Assembly: GCF_014839805.1 (NCBI RefSeq)
Contig: NC_051121.1
Coordinates: 8,167,116 to 8,231,115, forward strand
Source of the DNA: Manduca sexta
Taxonomy: Eukaryota; Arthropoda; Insecta; Lepidoptera; Sphingidae
DNA length: 64,000 nt
Direction of reading: 5' to 3'
Part shown: positions 12,505 through 24,962 of the stretch, piece by piece
Layout of the letters: every line of letters begins with the position of its first letter
How positions within the stretch are numbered: the stretch's first letter is position 1
Position numbers and translations under genes: made by a program
Notes under the pieces: generated by a model
Told to the model about the DNA's origin: nothing
What the model saw: only the letters and a program-made list of their open reading frames with translations
The model's database searches: none

Positions 12505-15500
12505 ATGAGTGAACGTGAGGGACCTAGTAGTTCAGGATCGGAAGGACCTGACAAGGATAAAAACAGGACTCCTTCACAGCCTGTGCCAGCTGGATCGCGG
12601 TACGTCATTATTACTGTATTATGAAATTTTAAATCATGGATAAATATCGAAGATTTGGTAAAGGCATTAAAACATAAAGCCTTTGTGTTAAGCATAACAA
12701 TATCAGGCTTTTCCTAGTATCATAATATAAGTACAAGGAATATATAATATGCTTTATCTAACTATTAATTATTTTAAAGTTTACACGATATAGTACAATA
12801 AAATCGACTGACCTAAATACTCTGGTGGTACACATTGCAGCCACAAATACTTCACTTCATATTAAAATAAAACATTATTTATTAGCATTATCTTTATCTA
12901 CAATATGTCATATACAAGGACTCGATCAACTTCCATTCCAGGAATGCCAGTTACTATGCAAGTGAGCCTATTCAGTTCAGAGTCCGTGGCTCCACTATTA
13001 CAGGAGCCTCACCCCCTAAGTTTGTTACTCTAGAGGATATTATGAAAGCGGCACATGGCATGCAGAACATGGCCTTGGCACACGAAATTGCTGTTGACAA
13101 AGACTTCAAATTAGAGCCTTTTGAGCCACCAGACAACAGGTAAAAAAAGCAAAAAAAAATTTTTGTTTGTATTTCCTAAACATATTTTAAATTCAAATTA
13201 TTGACATTGATAAAATTAAATGAGAAAGTATTATGTTCAGTTTTCAATTAAACAATGATTATTTTTCACAAGTATTTAGAGAACATGCTTTATTATAAAG
13301 CAATAAACTGTGTTAATTATGTTTTTAAAAGAAACTTTTGTTTTTAGCAGATAAAAATTCTTTGTTAAGTATATCAGTAATGTAACAACTAACAAGACAA
13401 AGAAACCTATCTAATAACCTTGACTTAATAATTTTAACACACCTTTATTTAACAGTAGTATTTATTTTTGTTAATAATATTTCAGTTATCAAAAACTAGT
13501 AAAGGAAACAATGCACAAGGCATACTTTGATATATTAAGGGAACAATTAAATTCTGATCCTCCAGAATACAAACAGGCTCTTGTATTACTTGAAGATGTG
13601 AAACAGGTAAAAAATATTAAAAAAGTATTTCCATGTTGCAAAGCAGAAACATATTTTACAAAAAGTTGAATGTTTACATATGATATCATGTGGGACAGTA
13701 GATTTCAAGTCTAATTTGCCAATTCCTACACTTTGTTTCCACTATACTTTAATGGAAATGCATACTTATTTGATTATAACATGCTCCTTGTAAACCAAAT
13801 TTAATTAGAATTTCATGGAATTTCCACAGGGCCTATTCTCGATTCTCTTACCACGTCATGTACGCATTCGAGAGATGATCGAAGAAGTACTAGACACAGA
13901 CTTCATCAAGCAGCAGGCTGAGAACAACAGCCTAGACTTCCACAAGTATGCTAAGTTTGTTATGGATTTGATGGCAAAGCTCGCAGCTCCCGCTAGAGAT
14001 GAGATGATACAGAATATCTCAACATTAACTGACACAGTGAGTATATTTGTAACAATAACATTACTTTACAGTTTTGGACAATTCAGCAACATTTTTCTTT
14101 GTTATGGTGAGTTGCCTTCTGAGATAAGCTAGTCTCTGTTCAGTGAAAACTATGATAAGATTCTGGATACTGTAAGCCCTTCAAATAATTATTAATACTA
14201 CTTCTGGGTAAATTTGGCCTCAAATGTTGAAAAGTGATTTGTTTTCTCTTCAATTTTGAGTTAATGTGAATGATACTGTTATTTAAAATATTCATTAGTT
14301 ACTAATTGTTTCAGGTAGATGTGTTTCGCGCGATATTAGAAACATTAGAAGTACTGAAACTTGACCTGGCTAACACACTCATTGCTATGATACGTCCACA
14401 TGTCCAGCAAGAGAGTGTGCAGTACGAACGGACCAAGTTTGACGAGATGCTCAAACTATCTGAAGGTTAATATTTACTTCATTTCTATACTATTGTTTTT
14501 TTAGTTATGTGAATATTAAATATGTCCATTTAAAAATAACGATTGATTTGACTTCACAAACTATGGCACACCATTATAAACTTGTTTATACAGTATGTAA
14601 GATTTATTTATAAGTTATGAGTAAGTGAATTAAGATTATTATTTATAAACATGAGTCAAATAAGTCAATCACCAGTTTTAAGTTTAACGACCAATTGCCT
14701 TTATAGAAATTTGCATATCAGTCAAATATATGTAATATAAGTAAAATTTTTTTGCTTTGTTTTTAGATGGCCTACAGCACACCCGCGAATGGCTCAAACG
14801 GCATATAGACAAGACTGGATTAAGTATACCTGTCACAGATCAGGTTGTTATAAGAAATATTACAGCACAAACCTTGGCTAAGGCTTACCTCGAACTGTTA
14901 GAGTGGGACGGCTCTAAAGAATATCCAGAGGTGAGTTTCTGAACTTGATAGACATGATGTAAAGTACATATAATGTTAAGTAAGTAAGTTATATCAGTCA
15001 TAAAACGATGTTTTCATTCATAATAAAATTGTAACCTGTTTGTATTATATTCAGCTGTCCATGTAGATAGTTTCTGTGTATTTTACTACAAATAAGAATT
15101 AATATTAATATTTCTTCTCTCTCACCTCCACTTTACTTGAAGTCATCCTGTGTATATTACTGTATTCAATGTTCAACATATGATAAGGGACTAATTCTAT
15201 GTTAATTTTTCATTGCATTTCAGACTGTAGCTCTGGATGCTCCGAGGTTCGCTGAGCTAGGCACACAGGTGTACCGGTTGATATGCGTCGCGTCGCTCCT
15301 GCTGGCCAGTCCCTCATGCTCCAGTGATCCCGAGACGACTGCTAGACACAAGCAGTCGCTCAAGGACAAGATCATCATCATTGTTGATGATGCTTCTAAT
15401 GATATGTGAGTAGCATACTAAGGCTATGCTTATGGTTAAAAAAAAACTAACAGCATATTTCAAAATATAAGGCTGTTTTAAATATCATTTTTTGTATGTT

Positions 15501-16146
15501 GAAGCCTAATATTTTTTTATCTCATAGTGAATTAAGAGCTGTGCTGCCATCAGTCGCTGAAGAAGTAATCCTGGTGACAGATCAACTACTGGAAAATGTA
15601 AATCAACAGCCGTTAACTTCTGAAACTAAAGAACTCATTAGAACACAGATTACTTCGCTTGCGGACCCTGAACATAGAGTCCGAGAGATTGTTCGTGAGT
15701 ACTTCTATTATATTCGTTTATGACATGACGAAAAAGAAACGACGCGACGTAAGAAAGTAACTTTCAACCTGTCCTAAGAAAATAGCTCTTGTCATAATCT
15801 TCTCAATTAGATATTTGAATTTGTTTTGTGTCACATAATAATAAGTTATAATAAAATTAAAAATCATATTCTCTTCAGAAAAATATTTATAAATAATGAA
15901 CAAAACAGGTTAGATTATTAGATTAAATTACGATTTTTTTTATTTTCAGGCCAACGAGTATTCGAGTTTCTCAAAATAATCCTGGTTTGCGCCGGAGGAT
16001 CGCGTCAGATTCCGGTCGGACTGTCAGCTTTATCACGCGAGTTGACGTCGATATCTGGCACGTTGTTACGCTACGTCATGCACAACAAAGCAGTCTTCAC
16101 CAATTACTACATGGACATAATTGCTGAAGAATTGAGTAGAAACTAA
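12505..16146 (+). CDS. T-complex protein 11-like protein
   Basis: Nine exons: 12505-12599, 12942-13139, 13486-13606, 13830-14036, 14315-14465, 14767-14930, 15224-15405, 15528-15694 and 15950-16146. All introns are GT-AG, phases agree, and the product is 493 residues. It starts MSEREGPSSS and ends IIAEELSRN. A Ser/Pro-rich head of about 35 residues precedes an all-alpha TCP11 domain. Family-like stretches are FVTLEDIMKAAHGMQNMALA near residue 55, then LVKETMHKAYFDIL and LPRHVRIREMIEEVLD. The role of TCP11-like proteins is poorly defined; mammalian TCP11 is linked to sperm function, while TCP11L1 is broadly expressed. Length fits TCP11L1. It converges on PAF1 downstream. The ATG choice is supported by the short, in-frame first exon. 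Confidence 0.92.
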
Positions 16147-16916
16147 AAGAATCTGTTTAGTATCAATTTTTAACACGTAAAAATAGTTCTTGTTATAATT
16201 ATGCTACGACGTATTATTATGTGCGTTAATGCAATGTATTCATTATATAAATTCGTTCTTTATATCGATAAGAAATATTATTACAATGAGCTGACTTATA
16301 CATGTCGTGATGAAATCAGCATTCTATACTCTTGAAAACTGTAGAATAGTGACTGGTTCATATTTTAAAAACTAAAATAATAAGGCTTTTACCGCCTAAT
16401 TTTTACTAACAGAAAGATTTTTTGTATTTTTATAAGCAAACATACATTTCAGAAATTCAGTACAAGTCATTTGTATGGAATATACAATAGAATCCATCAC
16501 ATCAATATTGATCAAATAACTTTATACACAAATATTAAATGGTTCTCAAATAAGTGCATTTTTACATGATATTGTATCGCCGTAGTCCGCTCTGAAGTCA
16601 CAACGGATGACTGTGGACTTGAAAGTGTATTAGACAGATGATGCAATTGATGATGATGGAATTCAGAGCCAGCTAGAAGTATGGTAACATACAATTAACG
16701 CCAATTTTTATGATCGTCATGAAGTTAGTTGTTAAGCATGATTAATGTTTGTTAGCATCCCAAACAATATGGCGGTGTTTGCAACCAACTTCAGACCATA
16801 TAATGATAAGCTAATTTAAAAGCATTTATAGCTATTATCAAAACAGTTTCGACTTAATGTATTTTACCCATTATTGAGCTAAGCATTCCGTGTTTGTATA
16901 TCGTTGTTGCCTAGTC

Positions 16917-16922
16917 AATAAA
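16917..16922 (+). terminator. Candidate poly(A) signal, TCP11-like gene
   Basis: AATAAA lies about 770 bases after the TCP11-like stop codon. Other AATAAA-like hexamers further right (for example near 17569) could be used instead. Confidence 0.45.
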
Positions 16923-17840
16923 ACGGTGCTTTATACAAAATAATAAAATGAAAAACTATTCAAAATATCTGATAAATATCAGACTCTGCGAAAAATCTAG
17001 ATTTTTTCTATTTAATTATACAACAAAGCAATGTATTTATTTATGAATGTATTTATTATAATACGATGAAATTATCAAGCGTTCTAAAGGATTCTGCTGT
17101 TATATAAAAAATATTTGTTAGAGCTCAATCACATGAAATCATGTGCTTGGATATAGCATTTGGATATGCCCTAATTATTTTTAGATGTTTAATATCTCAA
17201 TTTTAAAAACATAATCTTTTATATCCCATATAGATATTTCGATATTCCAGTTTTGAGATTACGTAATTTTATTATATAAAATACAAAAAAAAAAAGTGGA
17301 ACGAAATGTACGAGAAGTTAGTTAAATTCTTTGAGTACGTTGTTTTGCATATTTATTTATTATAATTAACTGCTTTTGTGAAAAATGTTATGACTAATAA
17401 AATTATTATTACCAAGTAAAATTGGTACCTATGTTTCACATTATCACAAAAACTAAATAGTAAGGAATATGTTGTCAATCTAAAACAGCTTCTTATTATC
17501 AAAGGAAGGAACAAATTAATTTTATGTTGGTAATGTTTGTTTACTTGTAACCAATGGATGCCGCACTAATAAAGTATCGATAAAGTATAGTGATGTGTTT
17601 TATTCGTAATGAAATTCATGAAATTGATTAAAACAACAAATTATCTGTAACGCGTATATTAAAATAACACTTTACATTGGATACGTCACACTTGTGTATA
17701 GTTCATGTCATATAACTTTGCCGCCTTGAAGTTAGTCATGAGCAGTACTGTAAGATACAAGAATCTTATGGAGACCACACTTTACCTATGTCAATACAAA
17801 CAATCGTACACAACAACCGTCATAGAGGCGACTGCTTCAA

Positions 17841-17846
17841 TTTATT
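17841..17846 (-). terminator. Candidate poly(A) signal, PAF1
   Basis: TTTATT on the plus strand reads AATAAA on the minus strand, in a run of overlapping copies about 215 bases past the PAF1 stop codon. Confidence 0.5.
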
Positions 17847-18058
17847 TATTTATTTAAAAGGAGAAAGAGAGTCTCTAGGAAGCAAATATTTTTGTTAGAT
17901 ATTCTGTGAAGCCTCTGTTGATCATGGAGGGAGGCATCTTATTTCTGGTTTGACTAGAAACTAGTGAAGATGCAAAGAGCGCGTATGAGGCTAACTTCAG
18001 AGTGGTACAGTTATACGACGCGAACAATGATTTGTAAGGCAGGTCAGAAACTATAGCT

Positions 18059-21000
18059 TCAGTCCGAACCGCTGCGCCGTGACGATGCACTCGACGCTGA
18101 GCCGCTTCGAGACTGTAAACACATCGACAATAAGCCTATTAGTATATTTCCAAATAGAATATCGATAAACATCACAATAAATATAGTACGCTATTTATTT
18201 CTGCGCGGTTATTTTTGAAAGCTAAATACATTTTAGATGACCATCTGTCTAAGATTTAGACTGGCTTGTACAATGACTTGCTAAACATATTTATCGTTAA
18301 ACACATTTAAAACTTCGTGCTGTCACTGTCATCTTTTAAGAGTTGGGAAAGACAGCACTATGATTAAAATATATTTAGCGTTAATCATATTTAGTGAGTG
18401 CTTGTGCAAGTCAGCCTTATTATAGTAGATGACCATTGCTTTTCGCACTATCATAGTTTTGTTTCGATGTCTAACATTCGCGTAGACATGAGAAATCATT
18501 ATTTAGATGTGATGTAAACGTCAGCTTAAGATGATTGTCCTCTACACGCATTATCTACCACGACATTTTAAATAATCCAAAAAATGGCAACAACAAACCA
18601 AAAAATAACTCATCATCCTTACCTGCCGAGATCCACTAGCAGATCTACTCCTAGATCTATCTGATCCACTGCCCGAACCCGAGTTCCGCCTGGAACTGGC
18701 CCTGGAAGACGCTTTAGAGCCGGAGGCCTTGGAAGAGGCGCGGGAAGCCCGCGACGAGGCCCGTGATGAGCGCTTGCTCGCCCGGGATGAGGCACGGGAA
18801 CTCGCCTTTGAACTGGCTCTTGAACCCTGATTACGCAAATTAATATTATATTAGGTTTTATTGTTACGGCGACTATGGAAAATCATATTGCTATTTTTTT
18901 TATATTTGGGTAAAAAATATTTACATTACAAATATTAACCAGGCTAAACTAAATTGATTTTATTCCCTTTTTTATCGTTCTCAGCTCATTCCATCACAAT
19001 ATCATAATAACAACCTTCTCGCTCGCCTTAGAGCTGGCCCTGGAGCCCCTACTGGCTGAGCTGGCCCGCGATCCTTTGCCGCTTCTGGAGCTGGCCCGCG
19101 ACCCCTTCCCACTCCTGGAACTAGCGCGGGAAGACGCGCGAGACGATGCCCGCGAACCGGACTTCGAACGGGACCGAGAACGCTCCGACCCAGATCTAGA
19201 AATAGATTGAGAATTAATAAAGTAAAATATTTTCTCTCCACGCAATTTTTCCCGATGCCTTCAACAGAAAAAAGGTAAGGTTGACAAGGCATTAAAATAT
19301 TTTTGTATCCGAATGGTAGACACCAAGAAGAACCCACCCAAGTTATGATTTTTATAATCCAGTGATGAATATCCACTAAGATAGCCAGCATACATTTGGC
19401 TACAGACGGAGGGTCGCCAGTCTTTTTTAAAAATAGATATGACACATGCAGCAATAAAATCCTAATTAACAGCTGATAACCAAAAACCCAGTTCATACCT
19501 GGCAGATCCAGACTGCGCCGAACCAGATCTTGATCTAGACTTCCTAGACCCGGAGGCGGAACGTGACCTGCTCCTTGACTTGGACTTCGAGCGTGACCTT
19601 GACCTCGCCCGCGATCCCGACCTCGACCTTGACTTCGAACCTTTCGACCTGTCCGAGCCTTGCGGTGACTTTGATCGGGACTTCGATCGTGAATTGGACC
19701 TAGTGATAAATAAATAAATAAGCATGGAAGATAGTGACAAATATTTGTTATTATTTTATGTGGACAATTCTCACAGAGCAGACATTCACTATATTTAGTT
19801 GAAAATATTTTAAAAGTTTAATACATAAATGAAATAATTAGGACATACAAATGTAGCCGGTGATTTACTATTCTTTGCATATTGTATACTAGAAACACAT
19901 GTGTCATACATGCTGACCTAAGAAGAATGGTTTTTATACAGCAGTCATTTTACTTTACATAAATGTCTAGTCCAGGCACATTACCTCACACAATGTAATG
20001 AAAGTCCCTTAATATGATACTCATATCTTAATGTAGAAACAGTATTATCTTTGCAATTGTTAAATATTATTTATAGCTTATTATCACTTATAATTTATAA
20101 CTAGCCATAAATTGTAACTGATCACATTTGTATTTGAGTCTACAAATATAAACAATTTCATAGCCTATATTGTACGCACTGCACAGCCATTATAATTAAA
20201 CTGGTCAACAATATACCTGTCTTTCTTCCCATTCTGCTTCTCTTCGTCGTCATCGTCTTCTTCCTCTTCTTCATCCTCTTCCTAAGAAGTAATAAAAACA
20301 TCAAAGGTGTTGTGTAAAATTTGTTCTTTTAAAGGAAATTGTACTGAGACACAAAGGCTTAAAAACATCAATAGACCATTTTTGTGTTTAATTTTTTCAC
20401 TAAAATAAACCAGGATAACCTTCTACACAGATAATGGCAAAAAAATCTATTAAACTTGTATACTAAGGTAATATGAAATTTTCATTTTGTTCAGCAATTT
20501 TTGTGGCTGACTGTACGAAATGGCAGACTAGTCAACATAATAAACACACAATAAACATGACTAGCTATGTTACCTGGTGTGGCTCGAGCTGTTTCTCCCT
20601 GAGGCGCAGCATGCGGTGCTCGGGCGCGCTGAGCGGACGGTGCGTCACCACGAGCCGCGTGAGCGCCTGCGCCGCAGCACCAGCACGCGCGCGTCGCTTC
20701 GACAGCCGCACGCGGGTCTCCAACTCGTTGTAGTACACCGTATGGTTGCGCACCACCTTAATACATTCGATTGTCACAATGGAGGGGGCAAAGATATTGT
20801 GTTTATTATTTTATAAAGACATTGACAATATACAAATAGTAAGCAAATTGACATTAAGAAATCATTAAATACCTAAATTATGAGCCCGTGTCACAACTTC
20901 TGAATAAATTATACTCATCAAATAAATGTATAAGCCAAACAATTACAAATCAGACTCTAATCCATTCTCTCAAATAAATAGCAATGAAATAAGTATGATC

Positions 21001-23182
21001 TACCTACATTAACTGTTTCAATATGAAAACTGACAATTACCTATATTTTTTTAAACTAGTGAAAGTCCCTTATTATAGCAGTGTTTTAGTGTGAATTTTA
21101 CTTAATACACCTACTAACAGATAATTAATAAGAATAAGGAACTATTTAGTAACCACCATTTATGTACATCTCAAATCATATCAATTGCATTATACAAACT
21201 TGTGTAATTGCATTGTGAACTAACCTACATATTCCACATGGATGATTAGAAAGCAATCATATTTAAACAACAACCAGCAAACTTTCAAGTAAAGTGATAT
21301 AGAATTTCAATTTGAATAAAAAAAAAATCATAACAAACCACTTACTTATGTACTTTAAAAAAAATATACTCTAAAAACAGAATGATTGTGTCAGTGATCC
21401 TAAACCTAGGCAAAACGACACAGAAAACTTTGGTGTTTCCAAATAATTATGATTGCTATTCAAGCATTGACATCTTTTAACTAATATAAACATACCAAAA
21501 AGTAATTCTCTTCATAACCTTTAGAAGCTTTACTCTTGACGTTCCAGTTGTACTCCCTGGCCATCTTGTACTCATATGTGTCTCCGTCCATGTATGGAAT
21601 GCCCTCGGCCACATCGCGTCGCCGTTTCTGTATAGTATCCTCTGTTGGCAGGCAGTAGGCCACAAACTGTTCACCGCTTTCGTCCATCACACCACTGCAA
21701 AGAAATAGTCATAGTAAAATAATGATTTCTAGTGTTTACACATATGTTAATACATTGGATTACATAAAACTATTTATGCTTGGTCTCCCTGTGACCATGA
21801 AGGCTACAGTCTTTGTGGTGAGGAGAAATTTATAATATAAAAAGCTGTGATAATATCTGAAAACAAGTATTATTTCAAAGTGAAATATTTCATTACTAAG
21901 TTACTCTTAATAGTAGTGAGCAAAAGGATTAGTATGAAACAGCAAGTTATAAATGTCAACTGTGTTCCAACTTTTATGCAATTAAAATAAACACAATATC
22001 AGCATTTTTGTCTCACATTCTCATGCACTTACCGAATCATAGCCTGAGACATGGCTTCGATCTGTCCAGCAAAGTTCTTATCAGCTGGCGCAGGATCAGT
22101 GTCAAATATAACCTGGGCGCATGGGTATTTCCACATGTCAAAGTCAGGGAAGATTGGCATGACCTCCACAGGAGTGATGCCGGGCTTGCTGTAATGTTTC
22201 TCTATGGTCTTCTTATTGTCATCAAAGGTCTTTTCAATGGCCTTAATCTGACTCTCACGGTCCATGTATAGAGTCTCCTCACTGAATATCTTCTTGACAT
22301 TGTAACCAACTTTCGCTTCAACCTAAGGCGTTAGTTATATATAATTATTTACATTTATTTTTTCGTTTGTCATAAGACTATTGCAAGACATAAAAGGAAA
22401 AATGTTTGTCATGGAAAATATTGTAGTACTAATCAAACTAAATCTCAAGACTAAAGGATAGCATAATCTGGCCTACACCAATCAAACATTATCTTAATTT
22501 AAAGGGTGTGCATGAATAAAAAAAAACTTGGTATCTGAACAGGCTTTTGCTACAAAGTATACAATTTTTTTTCTTTTACTTCAATACACAATCAAATGGC
22601 TTTATCAATATCCAGTATGGCTTTTCGAAAGGCCGACAACCATAGATAATTTTGAAAACAAAAACATACCTTCTCCATAGTCTGAGGTTGAAATCTGGTC
22701 TGCTCAGTGGAGATGTACTCCGAGCGTCGCAACCACGACACATTTTTGGCGTGATGACGCGACCGCTTCGAGTCCTGAGGCGTGAGCACGTCATCTTCTA
22801 GAAGCTTCTCGTCAGCAGGATCCAACACCGCATTACCATCCCCTTGGTATATATCACGATTTATCAAATCTATATGGACACCCAGGTCGTGTTCTGTTAA
22901 TACTTCATAGCGGTAATTCTTCTCTAGTGATGTCGGATTGTATTGTATGAAACGTGTAGACGGAAACGGGTATGTGATGAATTTCAGATCAAATGGTATG
23001 TCTGGAAGTGTGTTGCAGTACTTCACGCGTGTTACGAGCTCAGACCTGCAGTGTAAATTACATTTTTAGCGGGTTTTAGGTAATTAAACGGACGTTGTTT
23101 AGATATAAACTAACCTCCTTTCTCCTGTTCTCTGTGGACGCTTCTCCCTTTCGGGTTCATTTGTTTGCACCGTAGGTGGCAT
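18059..23182 (-). CDS. RNA polymerase II-associated factor 1 (PAF1)
   Basis: Ten minus-strand exons: 23182-23115, 23045-22670, 22322-22033, 21694-21496, 20756-20574, 20281-20217, 19699-19499, 19195-19015, 18826-18623 and 18112-18059. Phases agree throughout and give 606 residues. PAF1 is the core subunit of the Paf1 complex, which rides with Pol II and promotes elongation and histone H2B/H3 modification. Family stretches include [19 protein letters not shown] near residue 30, [16 protein letters not shown] just before the exon 4/5 junction, and [16 protein letters not shown] after it. An acidic run ([12 protein letters not shown]) starts at 373. Residues about 394-606 are a long low-complexity tail of SR, ASSRASS and SGS repeats over four exons, longer than I remember for this family. 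The exon 8 donor (AAG|GTTGTT) is weak; exon 9 is a multiple of three and could be skipped. Confidence 0.93.
21785..21870 (+). repeat. Dispersed repeat family A, copy 3 (diverged)
   Basis: Within a PAF1 intron: GTGACCATGAAGGCTACAGT, then a shortened GAGGAGAAATTTATAATAT and GCTGTGATAATATCTGAAAA follow the block order of repeat A with several substitutions and a small deletion. Confidence 0.5.
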
Positions 23183-24489
23183 ATTGTAATTTTACTCTAT
23201 ATATCGTCACTTCATTTCAAAACAAATGGAAATTTAAAATAACAATATGCAAACACTCAAGAACGTACACAATTTTTGTAAGATTGACAATAATTATTGA
23301 CAAATGACAATTAAACAAAACGATGTAATGTCTATAGATAACAAAGTACCTAGTATGTACTCACGCTAATGCTACACGGTCGGAACCATGAATAGGTCCT
23401 AGGAATCGATAACTAATTCCTACGACCATAACCAGGGATTATAAAAATAATTGCAATAATAATTTAAACTACGAACTAAAGTGACGACTACTAGCTTATC
23501 GATTAATTTTAAATTGCGATTTATATGACCATTGAGAATAAATCCAAAGATAAATTATTAAAATAATTTCGTAATAAAATATGCATAATAATATAATTTA
23601 CAAGTTTTGCAAAAAGAATTTCTAACCGGTCACTTTATTATTTCGAATTAGTTTTTTGAACCTAGTACGTTACCAGTTACCACTAATTTTAGCTTTACGA
23701 ATGCGTATAGTCTGCCTGATCTGATAATTCGTTCGGTTTCCGGTAATGTTGCCAATATAAAAAAATGACTTACATCGTCAATCTTCATACTGTGTTGTCA
23801 ATGCAGTGAATTTACCCAAAACTGCGAATTAGCTCCTCATGTTAGGGAAAATCATAAAAAATTAAACCGCCTCCAAAAATTACTAAAAACCAAAAAATAA
23901 TTTAACATTACCTATACACTGGTTACTAATTTTGGAGTTTGTGTTTAATAGAAATTAAACATAAGTCATTAACATTGTTAGATAAGCTAAATAAATACAT
24001 GAACAAATGTACGAAAAACGATGTGTGGACCTATAAAATCTGAGGTTTGCCCTCGATTTCTCCAGGATCCAATCATCAGATTTTGACTTGGTGACTATGG
24101 GTCCACTTCAAAAGTATCTTCATTCGAACAAAATTTATTAACAAAAAAAAGATTGAGTCGAATTGAGAACTTCCTCCTTTTTTGAAGTAGGTTAAAAATA
24201 CATTTATTTTTAGTGGAGTAGTTACTTAGTTGATTAGTTTACAACAATTTGAGTGTGATAATTTAAAATCATTTAGATTATTCATATTTTATAATATTTT
24301 ATTTCTGTTTCTACCAACAATAGATTGTAAGATAGATAAGTACATAGAATAATTGGCAAAAAATCTAAAGAGATTACCAAAAATGTAATAAATACATATT
24401 TTGGCGTAACAAAATAGTTGCTAGAAAATCTGGGTTTCTATGGTCATTCATATGGTTAAGACGTAAAAAGTTGGCAACACTTTATCCTT
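23183..24489. other. Divergent promoter region between PAF1 and NAP1
   Basis: About 1.3 kb between the PAF1 start codon (minus) and the inferred NAP1 first exon (plus). It should hold both promoters. It includes a recognisable lepidopteran repeat fragment at about 24040-24205. I see no certain TATA box for either gene, as is usual for housekeeping genes. Confidence 0.5.
24040..24205. repeat. Lepidopteran interspersed repeat fragment
   Basis: Carries TTTGCCCTCGATTTCTCCAG, then CATCAGATTTTGACTTGGTG and CTCCTTTTTTGAAGTAGG. I recognise this order as a common lepidopteran repeat whose end reads GAAGTCGGTTAAAAA. A related ending, GTCGGTTAAAAA, appears at about 57371-57382. No coding capacity. Confidence 0.55.
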
Positions 24490-24593
24490 CAATCCCCATT
24501 CGTATTTCGTTCGCCGAATTGCCTTGAATTCGAGTCATTCACTCGTCGTATTCCGTCGCCATCTTTCTTTTCACAACTTTAGTCGGCAAAGAG
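24490..24593 (+). promoter_or_regulatory. Inferred NAP1 noncoding first exon and core promoter
   Basis: A C/T-rich stretch with TCGTATTCCGTCGCCATCTT ends at a good donor, GAG|GTACGT, at 24593. The NAP1 coding exon at 24955 begins directly at an acceptor (GTTGTAG) only eight bases before its ATG, so an upstream noncoding exon is needed. This is the best candidate. The transcription start is not fixed; an initiator-like TCATTC lies near 24536. Confidence 0.45.
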
Positions 24594-24962
24594 GTACGTT
24601 TCAATTTACAATAATTCATAAAATACAACGTTATCTTAGTAAAAAATCATTATATCGCTGCTTCGGCTTCTTTGTGCGTTTTATAGATAATAGTAAGTTG
24701 CTTTCATTTTATATTATACGAGAAAAGATCTTTTGCCATGTGGTCCAAAAGAGGGGTTTTTCAACGTACTGCGCATTATGTTTTACAAGTAAAAATTCAA
24801 CAATTAGTTCTTTATGGCAACGTACAAGCAGTTACGTGTATTTTTTAATGTCATTTTAGTGTTTTTGAATAGTTTTGTAAGATATTGGCAGAAGCCGGTA
24901 TGGTAACCAACGTGGCGCGAATGGTGCGGTCCTAACTCGTCTTCATTGTTGTAGGAATTAAA

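Larger units (their letters stand above)
16147..18058. other. Convergent 3' UTR region of the TCP11-like and PAF1 genes
   Basis: AT-rich DNA between the two stop codons. It contains polyadenylation signals for both strands and a mixture of A/T runs. I see no coding frame of note and no named repeat. The TCP11-like gene probably ends soon after 16940 and PAF1 soon before 17840, leaving under 1 kb between the transcripts. Confidence 0.55.

Noticed and set aside
13815..13829. Extending TCP11-like exon 4 upstream to an in-frame ATG
   Set aside because: The ATG lies before the CAG acceptor at 13829; using the acceptor keeps phase with exon 3 and the family sequence.
20577..20816. Plus-strand open frame opposite PAF1 exon 5
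   Set aside because: Shadow of the GC-rich PAF1 coding exon on the minus strand.
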